Source: Pseudomonas anuradhapurensis
Lineage (GTDB): Bacteria > Pseudomonadota > Gammaproteobacteria > Pseudomonadales > Pseudomonadaceae
NCBI RefSeq assembly: GCF_014269225.2
Contig: NZ_CP077097.1
Location: 2,801,001-2,865,000 of the forward strand
DNA length: 64,000 nt
Direction: 5' to 3'
This document shows, in pieces, positions 47,482-56,601 of this stretch. Each line of letters starts with the position of its first letter. Positions within the stretch are counted from its first letter, which is position 1. The notes below the pieces were generated by a model. The model worked only from the letters and a program-made list of their open reading frames with translations. It was not told where the DNA came from and searched no databases. The position numbers and the translations under genes are program-made.

Positions 47482-48081
47482 ATGAACCGCTGCCTGCTGC
47501 TTGCCGCCCTGCTGCTCTGGTCCCGCGCCCCGGCCGCCGATGACTGGAACCTGGCCTATGATCGCGAAGGCATTCGCGTGTACCTGAGTGGTGTCGCCGG
47601 TTCGCCGTACCAGCAATTTCGCGGTGTCAGCACCATGAAAGCCAGCCTGCGCACGCTCACCGACCTGCAGGAGAACCTGCGGGTCGCCTGCAAATGGCTG
47701 TATGCCTGTGCCCAGATGCGCCTGCTGGAGGTAAACGGTGCCGATACCTGGGTCTACCTGACCACTAACCTGCCGTGGCCGACGATGCCACGGGACATCG
47801 TGCTGAAGGTGACCACCGAGCGGCTCGACGATGGCACCCTGGTACGACACCTGAGCGCCGAGCCGGGCCGCTTGCCGGAAGCGCCCGGGCTGATCCGCGT
47901 GCAGCACCTGTCCGGCGAATGGATCATGAGACCGCTCGGCAAGCGGGAAACCGAGGTGATCTACCAGCTGCAAGCCGACCCTGCAGGGGATGTGCCGGCT
48001 TGGCTGGCCAATCGGTTCGTGGTCGATGCGCCGGTGGTCACCCTCAGAACCCTGAGGGCCGTAGCCGAGCGTCAGCCTTGA
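47482..48081 (+). CDS. START-domain protein, secreted
   Basis: A 199-residue protein with a signal peptide (about residues 1-19). The rest looks like a START lipid-binding domain (WNLAYDREGIRVYLSGVAGS; TTNLPWPTMPRDIVLKVTTE; GEWIMRPLGKRETEVIYQL). Ligand and function are unknown; relatives are common as single genes in pseudomonads. It follows the allE terminator, so it is transcribed separately. Confidence 0.85.
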   Translation: MNRCLLLAALLLWSRAPAADDWNLAYDREGIRVYLSGVAGSPYQQFRGVSTMKASLRTLTDLQENLRVACKWLYACAQMRLLEVNGADTWVYLTTNLPWPTMPRDIVLKVTTERLDDGTLVRHLSAEPGRLPEAPGLIRVQHLSGEWIMRPLGKRETEVIYQLQADPAGDVPAWLANRFVVDAPVVTLRTLRAVAERQP

Positions 48082-48500
48082 GGCTTCAGTCAAACTCGAA
48101 GGACGGGTTGCAATGGCCGGTTTCAGTCAGGTAGGTACCTTCAGGGGCAGGGTGTGCTTGGCACGCCAATGCTCCGGACGCTCCGACGACGGGCTTCAGG
48201 CTGTTCGGTACACGCTGCAGTCGTTTCGCTGATGGCAGTATCCGCATCTTCACGCTCGTTGCCGTGAGCTACTTGAACCAGGCCTGCGGCGGCCAGTGCG
48301 ATCTTTTTCACAGGGTCTCCGGAATGAGATCAAAGGGGTTGCGCAGCAGATCCTATGTTTTGCCAAGCCTGGATGACTTTAGCCAGATTCCCCGCGAATC
48401 ATTCAGAAACCCGCTCCTGCCTTGCGGGAAGGATCGAGGCAGCAGTCATCGCTCCAAGGCAATCGACGCGTCACCGAACCCGCTACCGCAGTTGCAGCGC
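48082..48500. other. Intergenic region without a recognised gene
   Basis: These 419 bases separate the START gene from the convergent LysR gene. I see no supported reading frame, REP pair or strong terminator. A plus-strand frame that begins here continues antisense through the LysR gene and is a shadow. Confidence 0.5.
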
Positions 48501-49382
48501 TCAGATGCCGCCACCCGCCAACAATTGCGTCATCACTTCGGCCAGGGCCTTGACCATGACATCCGCGGTCGGCCGGTGGACGATGACGATTTCGTAGCTG
48601 TCGACCTCCGGCAGTCCCTGGCCTGCCCCCAGCACCCGGTGCTCGCCGGTCGCCGCCCGCGGTGGCAGCAGGCTGATGCCCATGCCGTCGGCCACCGCAG
48701 CCTGGATACCACTGAGGCTCGAGCTGGTGAAGCTGATGCGCCAGCGGCGGCCGATGCCCTCGATGGCGTTGATCATATCGTCGCGGTACAGGCCCCGTGG
48801 CGGGAAGGTCACCAGCGGGATCGGGTCCAGCTCGAAGGCCGGCGTGCGCGCGCTGTCGATCCATTGCAGGCGCTCCGGCCAGCAAGCCACGCCCTCGCGG
48901 GCGTTGCGCCGCTGCTTGAGCAGCACCAGGTCGAGTTCACCGTTGTCGTAGGCCTGGCTGAGGTCGCGGCACAGGCCGCTGGTCACTTCCAGCTTTACCT
49001 GCGGGTTGCGCCTGCTGAATGCCGACAGCGCATTGGTGGTGCGCCCGCCGACGAAGTCCTCGGGCACCCCCAGGCGTACGGTCACCCCGACCATCGCCCC
49101 GGCCAGGGCTTCGAGCATCTGGTCGTTCAGGGCCAGCATGTGCCGGGCATAGCCGAGCAAGGTCTGCCCGGCGTCGGTCGGCAACACATCACGATTGCCA
49201 CGCACCAGCAGGCGATGCCCGACCATGTCCTCAAGGCGCCGCACTTTCTGGCTGATGGTCGATTGGGTCGAGTGCAGGCGGGCCGCAGCCGTGGTGAAAC
49301 TGCCACAATCGGCCACCACCACGATTGCACGCAGCAGGTCGAGGTCGAACAGGGCCCTATTCGATTTCACGCCAGTAGACAT
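48501..49382 (-). CDS. LysR-family regulator
   Basis: A 293-residue LysR protein. Its helix-turn-helix is near residues 14-60 (SFTTAAARLHSTQSTISQKVRRLE), the rest being the effector domain. ATG 49382 (MSTGVKSN) is used; the upstream part of the frame is not LysR-like. It lies downstream of ggt on the same strand with a 70-base gap, and could be cotranscribed. Target unknown. Confidence 0.9.
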   Translation of the reverse strand: MSTGVKSNRALFDLDLLRAIVVVADCGSFTTAAARLHSTQSTISQKVRRLEDMVGHRLLVRGNRDVLPTDAGQTLLGYARHMLALNDQMLEALAGAMVGVTVRLGVPEDFVGGRTTNALSAFSRRNPQVKLEVTSGLCRDLSQAYDNGELDLVLLKQRRNAREGVACWPERLQWIDSARTPAFELDPIPLVTFPPRGLYRDDMINAIEGIGRRWRISFTSSSLSGIQAAVADGMGISLLPPRAATGEHRVLGAGQGLPEVDSYEIVIVHRPTADVMVKALAEVMTQLLAGGGI

Positions 49383-49452
49383 CCCGGTATTCAACTTCTG
49401 AATGGCAAGGCTGTTTTCTATCACGCCCCTCCCTATGCCGCAACGCGCACCG

Positions 49453-51243
49453 CTAGTCACCCAGTGCCACGCCCTCACGCCGTGGATCGGCACCGCCCGA
49501 CCAGCCCTCGCCGCTGCGCTGGATGATCTGCATGCCACTGGTCATGGTCATCGGCGTTACCGCATGGCCCCAGGTTGCCAACTGGCGGATCAGCGCCGGG
49601 CTGGCCAGCCCCGCCTCCACTTCGGTGTCGGCATTGCGGCTGCCGAAGTTTGGCAGGCTAGCGGCCTGCTGCGGATCAAGCTGCCAATCCAGCAGGCCGA
49701 TCAGCGCCTTGTTGACGTAACCGATGATCTGCGAGCCGCCGGGCGAGCCGAGGCTGGCCACCAGTTCGCCGGAGGCCCGCGAGAACACCAGGGTCGGCGC
49801 CATGGACGACAGCGGCCGCTTGCCCGGCTGTACCCGATTGGCCACAGGCTTGCCCTGCTCCTGTGCAATGAACGAGAAGTCGGTCAGGTGATTGTTGAGC
49901 AGAAAGCCCTTGACCATCAGGTGCGCACCGAATGCCGCTTCCACGGAAGTGGTCATGGCCAGCGCCTGGCCGTGGTCATCCACCGCGCTGAGGTGCGAGG
50001 TGGAAATGCGCAGTGGCGAGCGGTCGGGGGCCATGGCCAGGTCGGCGCCCTGCGGCTGGCCAGGGCGGGCGCGCTTCATGCTGTATTCGCCGACCTGTGC
50101 GGCGCGGGCGGCCAGGTAGGCGGGGTCGGTCAACGCCTTGACCGGGACCGGCACATAATCGCTGTCGGCCAGGTACTGGGCACGGTCGGCATAGGCCAGG
50201 CGCTCGGCCTCGGCAACCAGGTGCACGGCCAACGGCGGCGCCTCCAGCCCGGCTGCGGATGAGCTGGGCAACGGCCGCATGGCGGCAAGGTCGCGTGACG
50301 GCGAAGCCCGCTGCAGCGCTTCGAGAATGCCCAGGGTCTGCAGCACCGCTACCCCACCCGACGAAGGCGGCGGCATGCCGCAGATGCGCCAGGCCTTGTA
50401 GGGGCCGCAGACCGGCTCGCGCACCTTGGCCTGGTACTGCTGCAGGTCCTGCAACGACAGGTAGCCGCGGTTGGCATGGCTGCGCACCCTGGCCACCATG
50501 GCTTCGGCGATTGCGCCGGTGTAGAACGCCTCGGCGCCATGCGCGGCAATCTGCTCGAAGGTGTCCGCCAGTTCGGGGTTGCGCAAGGTCGTGCCGACCG
50601 CCAGCGGCTTGCCATGCTCATCCAGGAAATAGCGGGCCATGGCCGCTGACTGAGCAATGAACGGGTCGCTCGCCACCAGGGCATGAAGGCGTTCGGAAAC
50701 CGGGAAACCGTTGCGCGCCAACCTGATCGCCGGGGTGAACAACTCACGCCAGGGCAGCTTGCCGTGTTGCGCATGGGCCAGTTGCAACGCCCGCAGGACC
50801 CCTGGCACCCCCACCGAACGCCCGCCGATCTGCGCAGCCCTGAAAGGCATCGGTGAGCCGTCGGCTTGCAGGAACAGATTTTCCGACACCGCCGCCGGGG
50901 CGGCCTCGCGGCCATCGTAGGCCTGCACGCGGTGGCCGTCCCAGTACAAGATGAACGCCCCGCCACCAATGCCACTGGATTGCGGCTCGACCAGGGTCAG
51001 CACCATCTGCATGGCGATGGCCGCGTCGATGGCGCTACCACCGGCACGCAGCATTGCTCGCCCCGCCTCGCTGGCCAGCGGGTTGGCGGCTGCGACCATG
51101 TGCCGGCTGGCGTGCACCGGCTGCAGGCCCGTTCGGTAGCCAGAGGCCAGTTCCGGTGGTGCGGGCAACACCGTGTCGGCACAGGCCCAACCACTGGCAA
51201 CCAGCAGCCACAGGGCGCCCGTCAGGGGCGTGAAGAATGTCAT
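49453..51243 (-). CDS. ggt: Gamma-glutamyltransferase/glutathione hydrolase
   Basis: A 596-residue periplasmic enzyme, signal peptide about residues 1-22. It transfers or hydrolyses the gamma-glutamyl group of glutathione. The self-cleavage site and nucleophile is the threonine in STSHLSAVDDHG (about residue 411). The glycine loop LGSPGGSQIIGYV and PLSSMAPTLVF, which line the active site, follow. The large subunit begins MVAAANPLASEAGRAMLRAGGSAIDAAIA. No neighbouring gene suggests a special role. Confidence 0.94.
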   Translation of the reverse strand: MTFFTPLTGALWLLVASGWACADTVLPAPPELASGYRTGLQPVHASRHMVAAANPLASEAGRAMLRAGGSAIDAAIAMQMVLTLVEPQSSGIGGGAFILYWDGHRVQAYDGREAAPAAVSENLFLQADGSPMPFRAAQIGGRSVGVPGVLRALQLAHAQHGKLPWRELFTPAIRLARNGFPVSERLHALVASDPFIAQSAAMARYFLDEHGKPLAVGTTLRNPELADTFEQIAAHGAEAFYTGAIAEAMVARVRSHANRGYLSLQDLQQYQAKVREPVCGPYKAWRICGMPPPSSGGVAVLQTLGILEALQRASPSRDLAAMRPLPSSSAAGLEAPPLAVHLVAEAERLAYADRAQYLADSDYVPVPVKALTDPAYLAARAAQVGEYSMKRARPGQPQGADLAMAPDRSPLRISTSHLSAVDDHGQALAMTTSVEAAFGAHLMVKGFLLNNHLTDFSFIAQEQGKPVANRVQPGKRPLSSMAPTLVFSRASGELVASLGSPGGSQIIGYVNKALIGLLDWQLDPQQAASLPNFGSRNADTEVEAGLASPALIRQLATWGHAVTPMTMTSGMQIIQRSGEGWSGGADPRREGVALGD

Positions 51244-51350
51244 CGTTTGCTTCCTGCGATTACCTGTTCAGCGAGGCACTGTCGGTCATCCGCGGACCGG
51301 TCTGCAAGTGCTGGTGGTTTTTCCAGCCTGCCGGCAGCCAGGCACGGGCC

Positions 51351-52598
<1,248 letters not shown>

Positions 52599-52710
52599 TT
52601 AGGGTTTGCCCTTGCATTTTTACTGGCAAAAACAGCCATTGAAGTGTGCTATTCCATGCATAACCTGCACTTTTACAAAAAACGTTCGATTAACGGACAG
52701 GCGTGCACAC

Positions 52711-53589
52711 ATGAAATCCACCCTCCCCGGCGTCCCCTTGTTCAAGTTGTACGGTGAAAACCAGGCCTGGCCCGGCACCGACCTGCTGCACTGCGAGTCG
52801 ATCCCGGCGCGTAGCCGTTTGCATCACTGGGAAATCAAACCGCACCAGCACGCGGAGCTGTTCCAGCTGCTGTACGTGCAGCGCGGCCGGGCCGAGGTGG
52901 AAATCGAGGGGGTACGCAATACCATCGGCGAAGCGGCGATCCAGGTGGTGCCACCGCTGACCGTGCATGGCTTTCGCTTCAGTGCCGACATTCAGGGTTA
53001 TGTACTGACCTTCGGTACGGCGCTGGTGGCGAACCTGGAACAGCGCCTGGAGGCACCCCTGGCCGTGCTGGCGAAAGCGGCGTGTTACCCGCTGGGCCAG
53101 GACCGTGCGCGCCTGCGCAGCCTGATCGACACCCTGCAGCAGGAATACCAGGGCAACGCGCCGGCCCGCGCGGCGCTGCTCGAGGCCCTGGTAACAGCGC
53201 TGATGGTGTGGATCAGCCGTCGCCAGCAGTCGGGGCAGACGCCGCGCAACCGGGATGAGCGTGACCGGCACTTGCTGGGGCAGTATCTGCGTTTGGTCGA
53301 GGCGCACTATCGCGAGCACCTGTCGGTGGAGGACTTTGCCGCCCGGCTGAATATTCCCAGCCTGCAACTGAACCAGCTGTGCCGCGCACTGAGTGGGCAA
53401 ACGGCACTGCAGGTGGTGCACCAGCGGTTGCTGCTGGAGGCGCGGCGCAATCTGGCCTACACACGGATGAGTATCGGGCAGTTGTCGGATACCCTGGGGT
53501 TCACCGACCCGACGTACTTTGCCCGCTGGTTCAAGCGCTTGAGTGGGCAGACACCCAATGGCTATCGGCGGGCGGTGCAGCTGGGCTGA
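52711..53589 (+). CDS. pobC: AraC/XylS-family activator of pobA
   Basis: A 292-residue regulator with an N-terminal cupin-like ligand domain (HQHAELFQLLYVQRGRAEVEI near residue 45) and a C-terminal AraC helix-turn-helix (SVEDFAARLNIPSLQLNQLC; SIGQLSDTLGFTDPTYFARW). It is divergent from pobA, the arrangement in which P. putida PobC responds to 4-hydroxybenzoate. The 172-base intergenic region should hold both promoters and its binding sites. Confidence 0.92.
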   Translation: MKSTLPGVPLFKLYGENQAWPGTDLLHCESIPARSRLHHWEIKPHQHAELFQLLYVQRGRAEVEIEGVRNTIGEAAIQVVPPLTVHGFRFSADIQGYVLTFGTALVANLEQRLEAPLAVLAKAACYPLGQDRARLRSLIDTLQQEYQGNAPARAALLEALVTALMVWISRRQQSGQTPRNRDERDRHLLGQYLRLVEAHYREHLSVEDFAARLNIPSLQLNQLCRALSGQTALQVVHQRLLLEARRNLAYTRMSIGQLSDTLGFTDPTYFARWFKRLSGQTPNGYRRAVQLG

Positions 53590-53631
53590 TTGGCTATCGC
53601 CGGTACAGGCGATAAACATACCCACCCCTGC

Positions 53632-53647
53632 TTGACGTTTACGTCAA
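53632..53647 (+). promoter_or_regulatory. Candidate LiuR operator in the liuR-mvaB promoter
   Basis: TTGACGT-TT-ACGTCAA has two 7-base complementary arms. It overlaps a -35-like TTGACG and ends 43 bases before the liuR ATG. A dyad at the -35 with a long spacer is the usual site of MerR-family regulators, and a similar motif is known for LiuR. Confidence 0.6.
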
Positions 53648-53689
53648 CCTGCGGTCAGGATAGCCGCATACACCACGCCGAGCCCCAGC

Positions 53690-54088
53690 ATGAGCACCCA
53701 CACCTACAGCATTTCCGACCTGTCCCGCGAGCTGGACATCACCACCCGCGCCATCCGCTTCTATGAAGAACAGGGCCTGCTGAGCCCTGAACGCCGCGGC
53801 TTGGAACGTATCTATTCGGCGCGCGACAAGGTCAGCCTGAAGCTCATCCTGCGCGGCAAGCGCATCGGCTTTTCCCTGGCTGAATGCCGTGAGCTGATCG
53901 AGCTGTACGACCCGTCCAGCGGCAACCTCAAGCAGCTCAACAGCATGCTGGCGAAAATCGCCGAGCGCCGCGCCCAGCTGGAACAGCAGATGCTCGACAT
54001 CCACCAGATGCAACTGGAACTGGATACCGCCCAGGAGCGCTGCGAGCAGGCCCTGGCCGCCACCCTGAACAACAAAGACAACCGCTGA
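53690..54088 (+). CDS. liuR: MerR-family regulator LiuR
   Basis: A 132-residue MerR-family regulator. The helix-turn-helix and wing are at residues 7-50 (YSISDLSRELDITTRAIRFYEEQG), followed by a long coiled coil (about 80-120) for dimerisation. LiuR controls leucine/isovalerate catabolism. Here it is followed by mvaB only; the other liu genes are not in this window. The 3' end includes an AACAACAA motif ahead of mvaB. Confidence 0.88.
   Translation: MSTHTYSISDLSRELDITTRAIRFYEEQGLLSPERRGLERIYSARDKVSLKLILRGKRIGFSLAECRELIELYDPSSGNLKQLNSMLAKIAERRAQLEQQMLDIHQMQLELDTAQERCEQALAATLNNKDNR
54068..54075 (+). promoter_or_regulatory. Candidate Hfq/Crc motif upstream of mvaB
   Basis: AACAACAA lies inside the last codons of liuR, 33 bases before the mvaB ATG and about 15 bases before its AGGAAA ribosome-binding site. 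Distance makes it weaker than the other copies. Confidence 0.35.
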
Positions 54089-54107
54089 AAGCCACAGGAA
54101 ACCCGCC

Positions 54108-55007
54108 ATGTCCTTGCCCAAACACGTTCGCCTGGTCGAAGTCGGCCCTCGCGACGGCCTGCAGAACGAAGCCCAGCCCATCAGCGTCGCCGACAAGGTA
54201 CGCCTGGTGGATGACCTTACCGAGGCGGGCCTGGCCTACATCGAAGTGGGCAGTTTCGTCTCGCCCAAATGGGTGCCGCAGATGGCCGGTTCCGCAGAAG
54301 TGTTCGCCGGCATCCAGCAACGCCCGGGTGTCACCTATGCCGCGCTGGCGCCCAACCTGCGCGGTTTCGAAGATGCCCTGGCTGCCGGGGTAAAGGAAGT
54401 GGCGGTATTCGCCGCGGCTTCGGAAGCCTTCTCGCAGCGCAACATCAATTGCTCGATCAGCGACAGCCTCAAGCGCTTCGAGCCGATCATGGAAGCCGCC
54501 CGTCACCACGGCGTGCGTGTGCGGGGCTATGTTTCTTGCGTACTTGGCTGCCCCTATGAAGGCAAGGTCGATGCCGGCCAGGTCGCGCCGGTGGCTCGCG
54601 CCCTGTACGACATGGGCTGCTACGAGGTCTCGCTGGGCGATACCATCGGCACCGGCACCGCAGGTGATACCCGACGCCTGTTCGACACAGTGTCGGCACA
54701 AGTACCGCGCGAGCGGCTGGCCGGGCACTTCCACGACACCTACGGCCAGGCCTTGGCCAATGTGTATGCCAGCCTGCTCGAAGGCATCAGCGTGTTCGAC
54801 AGCTCGGTCGCCGGGCTGGGCGGTTGCCCTTACGCCAAGGGCGCGACTGGCAATGTCGCCAGCGAAGATGTGGTGTACCTGCTACAGGGGCTGGGCATCG
54901 AAACCGGCATCGACCTGCAGCGGCTGATCGCTGCCGGCCAGCGCATCAGCGCTGTGCTGGGCCGCGACAACGGGTCGCGGGTCGCACGCGCATGCAGCGC
55001 ACGATAG
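54108..55007 (+). CDS. mvaB: Hydroxymethylglutaryl-CoA lyase
   Basis: A 299-residue TIM-barrel enzyme that cleaves HMG-CoA to acetoacetate and acetyl-CoA, the last step of leucine breakdown. The catalytic motif VEVGPRDGLQNE is at residues 8-19 and the signature GGCPYAKGATGNVASEDVVY near residue 240. It follows liuR by 19 bases and is probably cotranscribed and repressed by it. Confidence 0.95.
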   Translation: MSLPKHVRLVEVGPRDGLQNEAQPISVADKVRLVDDLTEAGLAYIEVGSFVSPKWVPQMAGSAEVFAGIQQRPGVTYAALAPNLRGFEDALAAGVKEVAVFAAASEAFSQRNINCSISDSLKRFEPIMEAARHHGVRVRGYVSCVLGCPYEGKVDAGQVAPVARALYDMGCYEVSLGDTIGTGTAGDTRRLFDTVSAQVPRERLAGHFHDTYGQALANVYASLLEGISVFDSSVAGLGGCPYAKGATGNVASEDVVYLLQGLGIETGIDLQRLIAAGQRISAVLGRDNGSRVARACSAR

Positions 55008-55038
55008 TCATACGGGTGTCACATCGATGTGGGTGAAG

Positions 55039-55079
55039 TGTTACCGCCGCCACGTTTCACAGCAAAAAATCGGGTAACA
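55039..55079 (+). promoter_or_regulatory. Candidate CbrB binding half-sites upstream of crcY
   Basis: TGTTAC (55039-55044) and GTAACA (55074-55079) are complementary half-sites like those bound by the CbrB activator. They lie about 83-123 bases upstream of the -24 box. The spacing (29 bases) differs from the N14 arrangement I recall, so each may pair with a weaker partner. Confidence 0.45.
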
Positions 55080-55161
55080 GGGAAACAAATCGGCAAAATC
55101 TCAGGCCAGGCGATTCCGATGAAAATCACTAAGTGCTTGTTTTTAAAGGAATTTAAAAAGT

Positions 55162-55176
55162 TGGCACGCACCCTGC
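55162..55176 (+). promoter_or_regulatory. Sigma-54 promoter of crcY
   Basis: TGGCAC, five bases (GCACC), CTGC: a near-perfect -24/-12 element. Transcription would begin near 55187 with GCACAACAACAA, the way CrcZ-type RNAs begin. Confidence 0.85.
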
Positions 55177-55186
55177 TAAATCTCTG

Positions 55187-55541
55187 GCACAACAACAAAA
55201 AAAACGTGACACCCAATAAAAACAACAGGTAACGGCTCTGACATAACAAGAACAACACGGCAGAGGCGTAGCAAGCAGATTTTTTTGGAGTCGACACGCT
55301 TTTCAGGGGTACGCCCCGCGGTCTGGCACAGAACAATAAAACTACCTCAAGGTAGCGGCAGCCAGGTTCGGATCAGCCATGATGAAAGCAGGTCAGCGCT
55401 CAAAAAAATACGTTTGCTCTTGACCCCGAATGGGGGTCACCCGCAACACCCGGACAGGCTGACAAAAACAACAACAGGCCGGTCCCAATAATAAAAATAG
55501 AGCAGGCAACAACGCTTTGAGGGGAGCTTCGGCTCCCCTCA
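55187..55541 (+). ncRNA. crcY: CrcY small RNA (Hfq/Crc decoy)
   Basis: The gap between mvaB and mgtC is the crcY locus of P. putida. The predicted RNA of about 355 nt is A-rich and carries at least four exact AAYAAYAA motifs: 55191-55198, 55332-55339, 55467-55474 and 55487-55494, plus near matches around 55219, 55249 and 55509. CrcY and CrcZ bind Hfq with Crc and relieve catabolite repression when CbrA/CbrB is active. A perfect hairpin with a TTCG loop closes the 3' end. No protein-coding frame is supported here. Confidence 0.88.
55518..55541. terminator. Hairpin at the end of crcY, shared with mgtC
   Basis: TGAGGGGAGC-TTCG-GCTCCCCTCA is a perfect 10-base stem. Its right arm includes the stop codon of the convergent mgtC gene (55539-55541). 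No T run follows on either strand, so termination strength is uncertain. Confidence 0.65.
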
Positions 55542-56057
55542 GTGCTTCCTGCCCTCTTCCTCTTCCTGTTTTTTCTCATCCTGCCCTTCAAGCTTCTCTA
55601 CCAGCAACGGCATCGTGCCCAGCACCAGCAGGGCCAGCACCGTGCTGATCAGCGCCGTGGCTTCGCGGCCCATGCCGGCGGCCGTGCCGATGGCGGCAGT
55701 CATCCATAACCCGGCGGCCGTCGTCAGTCCTTTGACATGGCTGGGGTCCTGGCCGTTACCTTTCAAGATGGTACCTGCACCGAGAAAGCCGATACCGGCG
55801 ACGATACCCTGGATCACCCTGCTCAAGGCATCTTCCTCGGCACCGGCCATGCTCGGCGCCAGCACGAACAGTGCCGCTCCCAGCGACACCAGCATATGCG
55901 TGCGCACGCCAGCCGACTTGCCCTTGTGTTCACGCTCGAAGCCCAGCACCGCACCGAGCAAGGCGGCCATCAGCAGGCGCACGAGTATCTGCGTGACTTC
56001 CCGGGCGTCGGTGATATCGGCGAATTCGGCCTGGATTGCTTGCCAGATGAGGTCCAT
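55539..56057 (-). CDS. mgtC: MgtC/SapB-family membrane protein
   Basis: A 172-residue inner-membrane protein with four or more spans. The family signature LLMAALLGAVLGFEREHKGKSAGVRTHMLV is near residues 28-57 and GFLGAGTILKGNG near 93. MgtC proteins affect growth in low Mg2+ and inhibit F-type ATP synthase in other bacteria. The C terminus is a charged tail (KKQEEEEGRKH). ATG 56057 has GGGAA upstream; ATG 56072 would add five residues. The stop lies in the crcY hairpin. Confidence 0.87.
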   Translation of the reverse strand: MDLIWQAIQAEFADITDAREVTQILVRLLMAALLGAVLGFEREHKGKSAGVRTHMLVSLGAALFVLAPSMAGAEEDALSRVIQGIVAGIGFLGAGTILKGNGQDPSHVKGLTTAAGLWMTAAIGTAAGMGREATALISTVLALLVLGTMPLLVEKLEGQDEKKQEEEEGRKH

Positions 56058-56240
56058 CGCGGTCGTTCCCATGCCTGAACTTGGTGTTACCAGGCCCACG
56101 GGTTCACCTGCGAAGAGGCCGGGCCTGGCATCTGCAACGATTGACCAGCATAGCCAGGGCAAAGTGCCGCTGAACCTGCCGATGCAGCAACCGGCCCGAT
56201 TCCGTGGTCCACCCCTTAACCGCTGATGGAGGACCACCCC

Positions 56241-56480
56241 ATGCCCGTTGAAATCGACCCAACCACCCGCCGCTGCACCCTCATCGGCGCGGATCTGCGC
56301 ATCGAAGGCGAAGGCCCGGCCATCGAGATCATCACCGATGAACAGCTGCGCATGTCGGTAGCCCTGCTCGCCGGCCAGCGCGTGCCGATCACCGAGGCTG
56401 AGGCCGATGCGCTGACCGTAGCCGGTGCGGTGGATAGCCGCAGGCATCTGAAGTCCAGCGCGCCAGGCTCGGTAATCTAG
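56241..56480 (+). CDS. DUF3203 family small protein
   Basis: A 79-residue soluble protein of the DUF3203 family, function unknown. It contains VEIDPTTRRCTLIGADLRI and a conserved ITEAEADALTVAGAVD segment. ATG 56241 follows GGAGG by eight bases; an earlier ATG at 56226 overlaps that site. It stands alone between mgtC and ccoG. Confidence 0.78.
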   Translation: MPVEIDPTTRRCTLIGADLRIEGEGPAIEIITDEQLRMSVALLAGQRVPITEAEADALTVAGAVDSRRHLKSSAPGSVI

Positions 56481-56601
56481 GGCCTGGCGAGGCAAGCCGG
56501 GCAATCTGATCCGGTTTTTATCGTAAAATCTGAGCCTGTGCTGATAACAGGCTCAGGGCCATAGTGTTCACGCCTGATCGAGGCCTGATGAGCACCGAGC
56601 C

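Noticed and set aside
48264..49526. 420-codon frame running over the intergenic region and the LysR gene
   Set aside because: It is antisense to a typical LysR protein, has no domain and no ribosome-binding support.
55029..55232. 67-codon frame inside the crcY promoter region
   Set aside because: It overlaps the sigma-54 promoter and 5' end of an RNA gene and has a biased A-rich composition.
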